64,000 bases of DNA from Monosiga brevicollis MX1 (Eukaryota > Opisthokonta > Choanoflagellata > Craspedida > Salpingoecidae), in NCBI RefSeq assembly GCF_000002865.3, contig NW_001865044.1:1149628-1213627 (forward strand), read 5' to 3'. The notes beneath the pieces were generated by a model, which worked only from the letters and a program-made list of their open reading frames with translations, ran no database searches and had not been told where the DNA came from. How positions within the stretch are numbered: position 1 is the first letter of the stretch; the number at the start of each line of letters is the position of its first letter. This document shows positions 29,801-40,592 of this stretch, piece after piece. Both the position numbers and the translations under genes were made by a program.

Positions 29801-32800
29801 CGTTGTTTCGTCGGCGTCAAGATCGGTGGTAAAAGCGTCTGCAAACGGATTGGACGCGGGTCCAGAGGCCGACGAGTCAAGGGGCAAAGTGTGGTCTTCG
29901 TCCAGCGAGGCCAACGGCTTTGTCTGGTCTGCAGCTGCCACTGCATGTGGTACAGTATGATCTTCCACGAACGCCGCTGACTCCTCTGCACCGGAATCTA
30001 CTTGCGTACGAGGCAGCGTATGGTCCGCCTCAAAGGCTGCTACAGCGTCCTCGGATGCTTTATCGCGTGCCAGCCAGGCGTCATCGCCTTCAGTGCTCAG
30101 CAGGCTCACATTGGAGGCTGCTGTCGGCAAAGCTTGCGCGGTACCTTCCTTCACAATGTCCTCCGACTCACCCAAAGGCACAGTATGGTCCTCCTTGAGA
30201 GCGGTTGCGACAGCGGTATCTTCCGCCTCTGGTGTAGCTGGGGCCTTGTGCTCTGATGGCATTGAAAGATCACCTTCCTCTGCACCATCTTGCTCAGAAG
30301 AAGCGAAGGGGTTGTGGCTGTCGGATGCACCTTCTGACGAAGCATCAAGCTCGTGCTTGGTGATGGCACTGCCAAAAGGATTGAAATTAGCGGCATCGGC
30401 ATCGGCATCGGCATCGGCATCGGCATCGGCATCGGCATCGGCATCGGCATCGGCATCGGCATCGGCATCGGCATCGGCATCGGCATCGGCATCGGCATCG
30501 GCATCGGCATCGGCATCGGCATCGGCATCGGCATCGGCTTGCACAAAGCCCCAGCTTTCTTCCTCGGCAGCTTGCACGTTCCTCGGTGTTTGATCAACCT
30601 GAGGTTCAATAGCAGCAGCAGCGGCGATATCCTTCGGCTCTGGTTCCTCTTGCTCTGGCTCATCCGCAAGCATGGCCGCTTCCTGCTCCGGCGCATTCAC
30701 GCGAGAAGTCTCAATTTCCTCTTGCTCTGGTTCCTCCGCAGGGGTAGCCGCTTCCCGCTCTGGCTCATCCAAGGCAGAAGTTTCAATTTGTCCATGCTCT
30801 GGTTCATCTGCAAGTGTAGCCCCCTCCTGCTCTGGCTCCTCCACAGGAGTGGCAGCCGTCTGTTCTGGCTCCTCTTCTTCCTCCTCCTCTGGAAGCGTTG
30901 CTACCGATGGAACAGCGGGCTTCGAATCTGTTTCATCAGGCAACGAGAGAGCCGAAAGGTCTGCAAGAATGCTGTCGTCATCCTCAATCTGCTCCAGATC
31001 AGAGAGGGCGGCCTCTGCCTCGGCAGCCTCACCTGCGTTCTGATGCTCTTTGGGCGACTCGTCTTCATCCAGCGCGAGTTGAAGCTGGATCTCTTCCACA
31101 CGTGCATCACCCGTAGCAATGTCAAAACTATCTCGCGCCGGTTTGAAGCCGTTGGCGCCGCGCACATTATTGGCTGCTTGCTGGCTAGCATGTAGCACCG
31201 CTTGGAGGTCGCTTACTTGCGGCTCAGCCGCTGCGGTGGTCGACTCGACCGCCTCTTCCTTGTCCGCTTCGTCGTCGGTAGCTGCTTCTTCCATCTCCAA
31301 CTCCACCTCGGGGGCCAGCACATGGGGTTCCTCGCTCACCTTGGCCGGGACTTTCTCCAGGTCATCCTCCTGCTCCAAGGTTTCGTTGGCCAAATCAAAG
31401 GCCGAAAGTCGGGGAAAAATGTCTACCGAGGCCTTGGGATATGCCGCATGTGTCTCATCGGCTTCCTCTGGCTCACTATCAGAGCCTGCATCATCCGTTG
31501 CGTCACGCACCTCTGCGACAGCAAAGGTTGCCGTGTTAACGGGCTCTACCTCAGCTTGTTCAGCCAAATCCTCTTCAGTCGGCTCGGAAGTGACTGGCAG
31601 AGACTGATCGGCCGGAATGGTAGGCTCTGGACTCTTTGGCAAAGGGGACGCAACTTGGTCTTCATCCGCTTCATCCGCGAGCGTCTCATGGGCCGTGTCC
31701 TTAGATCCAAGCGCTCCGCTGTGCTCGAGACTCATCTCTGGCTCCCGGCTGGTCTCGCCTGCGGCTTCCTCGTCGTCTTCTTCCTCTTCCTCATCACCGC
31801 GTGCTTCATCTTTGTCAACATCAGCTGGCTCAGTTGTTGGCATGTTATCAAGAGAAGCGGGTTGAGCGGCCGGGCCTGAATGTACATTGGCATCAGATTC
31901 GGTCATGGGCGACGAATTCAGATTGTGAGGCGGGCAGGTGTCAGCTTCCGTGAGATCGTCGCCACTCTCCAATGCATCGATATCCACGTTTGTCTTTTGC
32001 TCTGTGGTTGGAACGATGATGGAATCTCCTTGGTCACCAAGTGCACGGTCGAGCTGTGCCAGTTGAGCACGCATGTCCAGAACATCCTCATCATCATCAT
32101 CAATATCACCGACGGTCTGTGGCACGATGATGGCGCCAGCTTCATCACCCAGGGCTCTATCCAACTTGGTAAGCTGGGCACGCATGGACATGATCTCCTC
32201 GTCCTCTTCTTCCTCCTCTTCTTCGACCCCCTCACTCTCATCTGCCTCATCTCGGAGGTGTGCGTAGTTGTCGTTGGCTCGGCTGATTGCAGCAGCATCA
32301 ACGCCCGGCTTGGAATCTGAACGCAAGCAGAGGCAAGCAACAGGAGACGTGCTTTAGAAAGTAAGTGCCTCCCTTCCAAAAAGGTCTTTTGGGTGTGGCG
32401 TGACACCAAGACACGCACGATACGAAGAAATAGCGGGGTCCCAAACACACACCTTTGAGGACGCGGCCTGTAGCAGGCTTAGTATTTGACTTTTTGGGAG
32501 CAGGGACAGGCTTCTTGCCCGGGGAGCGGAGAACGACTTTCGCGCTGGGGCTCTTGGAAGCCTTGCTTGCATCAGCGGATGGGCGCTTGACTGAGGGCAA
32601 GCGCGCGGGCTTGTCAATGCTTCGACGGGGCGGGGCGGCTTTGGCGCTGGAGGTCTTCGGCACCGCGACCGAGTTTGTGTGTCGTTTTGGGGTACCCGAC
32701 GTGGAGTTGGGTTTGGAGCGGGGGCGAACGGCGGCTTGACGCTTGACCGAGTCTCGAGAGGGTGTCGAGGTGCTCTTCGAGCGGGTGGATCCCGGTTTGC

Positions 32801-34306
32801 GCGTTGTCTTGGACGTGGAGCGAGCTGAAGGACCCGCCGTGGGCACACCACGGGGCGAGTCGTACAGAGTGCGCGTGGAGCCAGTGCGCGAGTTGGCACG
32901 GGAAGCATTGGCACTTTTGGCACGGGCAGCAGCCTCGGCAGCCTCGGCTATGCAAGAGAATCGGCATTGAGACGAACATTTGGCAAAAGAGGGTGCGAGG
33001 TAACAGAGCGCAGGCGTGCAAGTGCGAAAAGTGGGCACATGTACCTTGTCTCTGCTTGGCGAGCGAGGCCATGCTCTGAAGAAAATAGAAGCGGACAGGA
33101 AGAGAAGGAAAAAAAGTACAGAATGCGACCAGAGCATGCGTGAGGGCCTGACTAGTCCGGCAGTCAAGTTTCGAGGCATTGGGTCAAAAAGGGATAGGAA
33201 AAAAGTACCAGGTCGTAGGGGGTAGGCTGGGTTTGGTGGCGCGGGGTATAGCGGGCCAGTGTGGCGGCATCGAGGCGGGAAATCATGGGGGTGAGGTGGA
33301 GCACGCGACGGGCGGCATGGTGGGTGACGACGGGGCGTCCAAGCCGCATGACGGCGTTGAGGTAGGAGTTGAGAGATCCCACGCGTTGAGGCAGCGATGA
33401 AGCAAGCGCAGCATGGGCCATCTGGGAGCGATTCGACGCAGAAGGGCGGGTGAGCGCGAGAAGAGGGGCGGGGAGAGAAGCGTTTGATGTTAGCGGGGGC
33501 AAGAGGTGGGCTCAAGCGCAAGAGGTGGCACAAGTCCAAAAAAAAAAAAAAAAAAAAAAAAAGTCTTTCATACCTGGTCGGCTGGGTAAGCGGGGAGAGG
33601 CACGTTTCGCATAAGAGGGTCGAGCTCCATTTCGGTCACGATGCTTTGTAACTCGTGGGCGGTCAGGATGGAGGTGATGCGTTCAAAGCGGGTGCCGTCC
33701 CAAAACATGGCATAGCACTTGTAGATGGCATAGCCATCAAGCTGGCGTCCTGAGGCGACTCGGCCGGCAAAGCCCTCGTGATCGAGGTCTGGCGGTGGTT
33801 TTGAGCTGATTTTTCGGCTCGGAATGTGCACCTTGGCGCAAGCCTCGAAAACCTCAAGCCAGCGGGTGGGGTTGGGGGCCCGAATGACGATGAAGAGAGT
33901 ATTTTGGAGAGGGACCTTGAGAACGATACAGGCGTTGAGGTCGGTGTCGGCAGGCCAACGGGGGAGCGTGTCAAGATCTTCACCCGATCCAGCATGGCCA
34001 ATGGTACAGGTGGTACCAATGAGATCGTATATTAATAAAGGCTGCTCTAGCAGGCTGGGGTTACTGGCTGTATCCCCGGCATGGACGGTCAGAATGCCTT
34101 GATCCAGCACCAAAAACTTGCTTTGCCAATGTTGCTATCACAGGCCAAGTAAAAGTTGAAATAAGAACATGTGGCATGTGGGACAACACGAGGGAGGGGG
34201 GAGGGAGGGAGGGAGCGGGGAGTGCCCCAGCAGATCAGACTGAACATTTGCGCACGACTGCCATCCGCACAACACGGACAAAAAGCAGAGATGGAAATCA
34301 CACACT

Positions 34307-34349
<43 letters not shown>

Positions 34350-34749
34350 ACGAAAAAAAAAAAAAAAAAAAAGCGGATGGAAGCAGCGCGGGAGGGTATG
34401 CAAGTGCAGGATCATGCGGCATCTCATGTTGATGAGACGGCAGCAGGAGCCGGTGGAGGAGCAGGATTTGCACCTCAATGCCTGAGCGGGTTGGATGTGG
34501 CAACGGCAAGACCCGTGGCAGAGCGAATGCATGGGCCAGGGACCACACACGGTGGGGCGCAGCAGCTCAAGAGCAGCGAGGGCGCCTCCCCACGTTGGAT
34601 TCCCACTCCCAAATCAACTGCAACGACCAAACCACCACAACAACCGCCATGCCCGCCTCCCGACAACAACCACCCACTGCCTTGCTTACCTTGTTATCCA
34701 GCCGAATGATGGCCGGACCCCGCAAAGGCCGAGCCCAGACCTCCCGCAT
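26809..34749 (-). CDS. Giant PH - disordered scaffold - PH - Arf-like GTPase protein
   Basis: Eight exons (34749-34690, 34116-33574, 33421-33209, 33075-33045, 32947-32453, 32316-27414, 27198-27080, 26957-26809) join in frame to 2,170 residues. Residues 1 to about 110 look like a PH domain ([20 protein letters not shown]). A basic Ser/Arg/Lys-rich part follows, then about 1,300 acidic, disordered residues with a twofold MRAQL..LDRALGD repeat, four DHT[LV]P repeats, a (Asp-Ala)n run and at least six tyrosines in Y-x-x-[VIL] motifs. Near the end is a second PH domain ([12 protein letters not shown] ... [18 protein letters not shown] ... [12 protein letters not shown]). The last 190 residues are an Arf/Arl-like G domain: GLSGSGKTS (P-loop), DVGGN (G3), ALNKQG (G4, where NKxD has become NKQG), and SCNARLG (G5). 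It has no Arf N-terminal myristoylation helix. I know no family with this order. A membrane-linked signalling scaffold is inference. Confidence 0.88.
30391..30538. repeat. In-frame hexanucleotide repeat (CGGCAT)n encoding (Asp-Ala)n
   Basis: About 24-25 near-perfect copies of CGGCAT on the plus strand. On the coding (minus) strand they read GAT-GCC and encode alternating Asp and Ala inside the giant PH/Arf-like protein. A six-base unit keeps the frame whatever the copy number. Confidence 0.97.
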
Positions 34750-34799
34750 CCTGCCGGTGCTACCCGCCGCTCTCGCGATGATGGAGAAATGAGAGCGCA

Positions 34800-34819
34800 G
34801 AGCAGAGCAGAGAGAGAGC

Positions 34820-34850
<31 letters not shown>

Positions 34851-34925
34851 TGGATGTGGAGAGAGAGAGCAACAGAGAGACAGAAGGCCAGAGAGAGAGA
34901 GAGCAAAGAGAGAGAGAGAAGCAGA
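34800..34925. repeat. (GA)n tract upstream of the PH/Arf-like gene
   Basis: GA-rich purine tract with short interruptions, starting about 50 bases upstream of the minus-strand start codon at 34749. Confidence 0.93.
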
Positions 34926-35205
34926 GAGCAGCGGGCACACACAGAATTTTTTTCTTTTCAATTTGTCAGAGGGCCAACGGTGGTGATTTACAGATGGTAG
35001 TGAATGTCATCAAACAGACAACAGCTTCTTGTCAGACATAAAATGTCGGTACCACTGACAATATAACGTGTGATATTTGTCATACTTCAAGTTGTACCCA
35101 ACACGTTCATGTAACGTGATAAAAGTATTTTGTCTGACGTCCAGTTCATCCCTGTGTGCGAGAGAGAAACACAGCGAGAGAGAGAACAAAAGAACACGCC
35201 CCCTT

Positions 35206-35247
35206 CTCTCTCTCTCTCTTCTCTGCTCTCTGCTCTCTGCTCTCTCT

Positions 35248-35326
<79 letters not shown>
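35206..35326. repeat. (CT)n tract running into the assembly gap
   Basis: CTCTG-type units turn into pure CT repeat which then runs into the gap, so the true repeat is longer than shown. Confidence 0.95.
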
Positions 35327-35663
35327 NNNNNNNNNNNNNNNNNNNNNNNNNNNNNNNNNNNNNNNNNNNNNNNNNNNNNNNNNNNNNNNNNNNNNNNNNN
35401 NNNNNNNNNNNNNNNNNNNNNNNNNNNNNNNNNNNNNNNNNNNNNNNNNNNNNNNNNNNNNNNNNNNNNNNNNNNNNNNNNNNNNNNNNNNNNNNNNNNN
35501 NNNNNNNNNNNNNNNNNNNNNNNNNNNNNNNNNNNNNNNNNNNNNNNNNNNNNNNNNNNNNNNNNNNNNNNNNNNNNNNNNNNNNNNNNNNNNNNNNNNN
35601 NNNNNNNNNNNNNNNNNNNNNNNNNNNNNNNNNNNNNNNNNNNNNNNNNNNNNNNNNNNNNNN
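35327..35663. other. Assembly gap (337 N)
   Basis: Run of N starting inside a (CT)n tract. It hides the 5' part of the gene with the bacterial-type PH domain. Confidence 0.99.
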
Positions 35664-35769
35664 TGCGCCAAAGAGCTCGCCTTGCTCACCACCAATGCCT
35701 TTGTTCCCTCTTGTCCGCCACTGCTCCTCTTTCTCCCCACCTCTCCGATCCATCCTTCAACCTTGGTAG

Positions 35770-36289
35770 ATGTGGATTACGATGCAGTCGCCAAGGAAGT
35801 AGAGGAACGCACCGGAAACGAGGGCGAGACAGTGCTGTTTGAGGGCACAACATGGCCCCTGTGGTGCTTGTCCCCGCTCTTCTGCTCCCCCATCTCATGG
35901 CGCATCTCCAGCCAGCGCATCGACTGGGACCATGGTTGCTGCGCCATGCACAGTGATAACATTGACCTTCGCCGCATCAAGGACATGGCTTGCCGCCGCA
36001 ACCCCATCCAAACCTGCCTGGGCCGTGCTACCATCTACATCTACACTGATGCCAAGGCCTCAAACCCCGTCATCAAAATCTCAAAGTTTGGCGCGCGAAA
36101 GCTTTACCGCCAGCTCGTCCAGGTGTGTCGCACTCTCCTCCCCTTGACACTGGACCAGCTCGAGCCCACACCCCAATGCCGGTCTTGTAACTCTGATGCC
36201 ACCTCATTCGACTCGGCTTGCCCACTGCCCATTTTGACCATGCTTCCGAATAGAAATGGACCGACTCTCAGGCCTCCGTGACTGGCTAA
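35770..36289 (+). CDS. Protein with a bacterial-type PH domain (bPH_2/YdbT-like), 5' end missing
   Basis: Two exons are visible: one from an acceptor at 35769 to 36122, and a last short exon 36254-36289 ending in TAA. The frame reads DYDAVAKEVEERTGNEGETVLFEG, then two hydrophobic stretches, then WRISSQRIDWDHG ... DNIDLRRIKDM ... CLGRATIYIYTDAKASNPVI. The pattern 'R-x-[TS]-x-x-R-[IL] ... I-x-L-x-R-I-[KR]-D ... x-L-G-x-A-T-I' is that of the bacterial PH-like domain (DUF304/bPH_2) found in YdbT-type membrane proteins. A role in membrane association is plausible, but I do not know a function. The start and possibly more exons are lost in the gap. Recognition is by motif memory only. Confidence 0.6.
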
Positions 36290-37153
36290 GCCAGACCCAT
36301 CCCTCGCCCCTGACTCTTGTCGCATCGAGTCTAGGCACCATCGTCTGTTGGAGCACCAACGATACTTTTTGAAACAACTCACCTCGTCACGACCCGCTTC
36401 TACTTCTCTTTCTTCTGTGTTCCCTCCCCCCTCTCTCTCTATTTTGTTGGAAAACAAGTCGTTACAACCAACGGCGCCCAGAGTTGGCTAGCTCCCTTCA
36501 CAGGTGCGCGCGGGCTGTGTTGACCAGCTTGCTCGATGCCTGTGGGGAAGCATCGTTGGGACTCGGCTCGGGCTGGTTGTGTGTGTGTTGCTCTCGAGCT
36601 TCCCTCCTGTCTTGCATTTTGATTTTATGTGTTGCTTGTGCCTTTGCTTCTTCGTCTTGCGTCTTTGCTCTGGGAAAGAAAAGCAGAATGTTCATTTTGA
36701 CGCAGATGAACTGTTGCCCCCTGCCGGGCTTGCCTTTTATCCCTTCTACCTCCCTCCCACCCAAATATCTTTTGCCAACACGTCAAAGAAGACAAGCAAA
36801 TTGTACTCTTCGGGATGTTATTGCAACACACGCATAACAGCTGACATTGGCCGGATGCTTTGCGTATCAATTTGCAGCATGCGCACACGCTGGCCCACCT
36901 CATGCGGGCGAAAAAGTGGCATTCACAAATAGCAACGCCAACTGTCAAGAAACAAAAGTAAACTAAGAAGATGTTGAACCCCCACGAATCAGGCAGGTTC
37001 ATGTAACATAAAATCATAATGAGAGAAAGAAAACTGGGAGAAAGCAAAGTCACGAACATGGTTCAGCAATGACCCCCAAATCAAACGATTAAAAAAAAAA
37101 AAAAAACGCTTGGCACACAATATCAAAGAAAAAGAAATCCCCCTCAAAAAGGT
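36290..37153. other. Convergent 3' region, no gene seen
   Basis: About 860 bases with T-rich and C-rich stretches and an A14 run near 37091. No protein-like open frame and no GA/CT dinucleotide tract. Confidence 0.5.
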
Positions 37154-40100
37154 CTACTCATCGGCAAGTTCATCCTCGTCAAAGGCATCGAGATCATCCT
37201 CGCCCTCTTCACCTTCGGCATTGACGTTGAGATAACCGTTGTCATCACCCGAGTCGTCGCCTTCGTCAAATGCATCATCCTCATCCATGGCGGCAAAAGC
37301 ATCGAGATCGTTGTCGGGCTTGCGCATTTTAACAGTGTCATAGGCAATGTCGGCACCTGTCTGGGGCATGTCATCCAAACCCTCGTACTCGGGGCCTTCG
37401 TCGCCTTCGTCTTGGCCGTCAAACGCATCATCCCCACCATCAAAGGCGTCGTCTTCGCCATCAAAGGCATCCAGCATCTGCTGCATGCCCGGATCATCAT
37501 CGCCATGCACATCAAGGTAACCACCGCCAGTGTCGTCGTCGCCATCAAAGTCATCATCGTCGACTTCCAGGAAGTTGGCTGCAGCCACGCCGTTGCTGTA
37601 TGGATCCTCTTTGCCTGCCTCATCCAACATATCGTTGGAACGATAGACGGGGTTATTCTTGCGCTTGGTTGCAATGGCTGGTTCGTCATACAAGCCCTGA
37701 TCCTCGCCTGAATCATGAAGCAGTTCGCCGTAGCTCGCCTCGGGACCCTCGGGGGAGTCGTAAATTGGGTTCTCAAAGCTAACCACTGAGCGCAAGTGGG
37801 CTGGCTTGGCCATCTCGGGCGCGGCGCGGTTGTTGCGACGCGAACGAACCAGGAGGAACACCACGACCAAGACCAGCACAACTGCACCAGCTGCAATGCC
37901 GATGATGATGCCCATGGAGCCACCCGCTGACGACCCCGATGAGGCCGAGCCCGCTTGGCTGGATGTACCCTCGTCGTCATCTTCATCGCCGTTGTTGTTG
38001 CCGTTGCCGTTGCCATTATCGTTGCCGTTGCCGTTGCCGGCGCCATTCGTGGAACCAGAGTAGTCAGCCGCAGCCAAGGCTGCGGCAATGGCAGCGTTGG
38101 CGGGGTGGGTGCTGGCTTCGTCCAAGCTGCAGTCACCGGTCACACACTCAATCACCGTCCAAGCGGCGCTTGTCGCGGCAGCCTCAAGCGCGGAACGCGA
38201 TGTGCTGCTATCGGCGGCGATCATGTCGGCAATGACGCTGTTGACGGTAGCCAGGAGGCAAGCCTGGTCGATGCCGTCGTCAACGTCATAGCAGGATGCA
38301 GTTTGAATGGTAAAAGTTGAGACGGCGTCGTCGGCCATGTCACCCAAAAAGGTAAACATGTCCGAGCCCAAAAGCATCGCATTCGGGCAGGCAAACCCAT
38401 CCGTGACGCCCGTACAGTCGGCCATGCGAAGGCCCTCGTAGGTGAGAACGGCACGAATGACGTCCACGGCCTGTCCGGCTCCGGTAAAGTCACGGCGACG
38501 GCGCGACTGCTCCGCGAGCCACGTGTCTTCCCGAATCAAGCTGAGCTGCAGCGAGTCAATGCCCATGATGGGCAGCATGTTGGTGAGGGTGCTTGAAATT
38601 CGTGCGGTGAGGCTCCCCTTATTGCGCTCGTTGAGCATGCGTCGGATGTCAGCCTGGGGCAAGGCCTGACCGAGGACCAAGTCGAGGGTAAAAGTGTCAA
38701 AGGTCCAAGTGTTGGGATACCAGTTGTCAAAGAGTGCCTCGGCTGCGGGCAGGGTCTGATGCAGCGCTTCGATAAAGGCGGTGGCTGACAAACTGTTGGG
38801 AGCTCGGTTGTAGTAGGCGGGGAAGGTGCGACTGAGATCGGCCAGCGCTGCCTGGACCTCAGCCTCCGTGTGGTTGTCTGCTGGCTGGTAGTGACTGGCG
38901 TTGAGAGCAAAAGTGCCAGCACTGCCGCTGCTTGAAAACGCTTCATAGGCAGCGTTGAGCTGGGTGAGCAGGGTTGGGGCGTCAACCGTGCTGACGTCCA
39001 CCACTGAGGCCATGTGGGAGCAGAAGCGGTTGTAAGCGTTGTCGCACGCCGTGCGGGCGCTGTTGTAGGTGGCGGACGCGGCGTTTAGCGGGCAATCGCG
39101 CAGAGTGGCAGTCAAGGGCATCCAGATGGCCAGAGCCAAGCGATCGTCGCGCGAAGTGGTGGGAGGGTTGGTAAAGGCCACGTTGTATCCCGAGGTCCAC
39201 ACATCAGCGAGCTCGGTGGCCGAGCTGGGCTTGTTGAAGAACCAAGTGGGGGCCTCGATGGTGCCGCTGAATTCAACGCTACGGTTTGAGTTGGACACAT
39301 CCGTGTTGATGTTGAGGACGCGCACGGTGGCGACGCTTAGCAAATCGGCAAAGGATGCCTGAAGAGCGGCCGTCAAGGCTGAGTTGTCCAGGCTGATGTC
39401 CGTGCACTGCAGGGCAGTGAGAAGGGCGTTGGCGTCGAGGATGCTGCTGTCAAAGTCGTTGAGGTTGAAGGACACGACAAAGTTGTGGGCGGCCTGAGCT
39501 TCAAAGCGTGCGATGCTGGTGGTGGCAACGGCACGGGCGCGAGCGCGCAGTTCTTGGTCCTGCTCGAGAAAGGTGTCGCCGCTGGCAGGGCAGGAGGTGT
39601 GGCAAAAGCACTCGGCCGTGTCAGGGTCATAGACTCGGGAATCGATGCAGTGTTGGTTGTCGTCAAAGTAGAGGCGGAGGTGATCCCCCTTGTTGCCGGG
39701 AGACAAGGTGAAGGGGGGCAGCGAGGTGACGTCGGTGGTTTCAATGTTGTTCCAGACGATGGAGCGGAGCTCGTTGACGCCCGGGGCCATGACGTGATAC
39801 GAGTTGGCGGGATCAAAGACGGCGACGCCCGAAGCGCATGGGGGAAGCCTGGCGGCAACCTCAGAGGGCTGACCGTAGTTTTTAACCCAGTTCTTGTGGC
39901 AATCAAGGCGGCAATTGTCCGTCTCCGTTTGGGCGCCCACCCAGACGGCCGAGCCCTCGGTTTCCTCCTCTTTGTAAAACTCGATGACGACGTTGTTGGC
40001 ATCCAGGGTAAGCTGGCCGTTCTCCGGCAGCACCAACATGTTCATCTGTATGCGGGAGAAGCATGAGCGGTTGCGGTCAACAATTGAGATGAGGTCGAGA

Positions 40101-40592
40101 TTAAAATCAAAGACATGGGGTTGTCGGAAGTTGATTGATCCCTTGGTACGCCTGGGCCTTGGGTGGCACGTGAGGCACGTGAACGTACAGCGTACGGGGT
40201 GTCAGATTTGACCAGTGAATTGACGGGAGTGTAGTCCTCGTTGTCAAGTTCCGGACCAAAGTACGCCACTTGCACCGGCGTCTCGCTGGCGGAGTTCATG
40301 GTGGGGGCTGCGGGACTCCAGTTGTCATTGTTGTTGAAATTGGCTGCCACAGATCAAGCAAACCAAACACATCCGAGGGGTGACAGGCGGTTGACGAGGA
40401 AGAGGAACGAAAAAAAAAGATCAAAAAAGTAGAGGTATGGAAACGTCGGGGTCAGGAGAGTCATTCGAGGGCAACGATGGAGAAGAGATACATACTGTTG
40501 CAGCCAACCCAGTAGAATTGACTCTGGGCACGGGCGGCAGGCAGGGCCAGTGCTGCAAGAAGCAGTGACAGGGCCTTGAAGCAGACCGCCAT
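37154..40592 (-). CDS. Single-pass receptor-like protein with tyrosine-motif-rich cytoplasmic tail
   Basis: Three exons (40592-40496, 40343-40189, 40045-37154) join in frame to 1,047 residues. A signal peptide (KALSLLLAALALPAARA) starts it. The outside part, about 730 residues, has several Cys pairs and no domain I recognise, and ends in an Asn/Gly-rich and Ser-rich stalk. The transmembrane helix IIIGIAAGAVVLVLVVVFLLV is followed by RSRR. The tail of about 280 residues is acidic with DDAFDG-type repeats. It carries many tyrosine motifs: two NPxY sites (ENPIYDSP, NNPVYRSN) and YGEL, YDEP, YLDV, YEGL, YDTV and YLNV. NPxY binds PTB domains, and YxxV/L and YxN motifs bind SH2 domains once phosphorylated (family knowledge). 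There is no kinase domain, so a separate tyrosine kinase would have to act on it. I do not know the protein. Confidence 0.85.

Larger units (their letters stand above)
34750..35769. other. Divergent promoter region holding GA and CT tracts and a gap
   Basis: From left to right: GA-rich tract (about 34800-34925), some 280 bases of mixed, fairly AT-rich sequence, CT tract (about 35206-35326), a 337-base gap, and about 100 bases before the next recognised exon. The first exon(s) of the plus-strand gene to the right must lie in or near the gap. Confidence 0.6.

Noticed and set aside
30353-31195. Plus-strand frame with a long Gly-Ile repeat
   Set aside because: It is the antisense reading of the (CGGCAT)n repeat within the PH/Arf-like coding exon.
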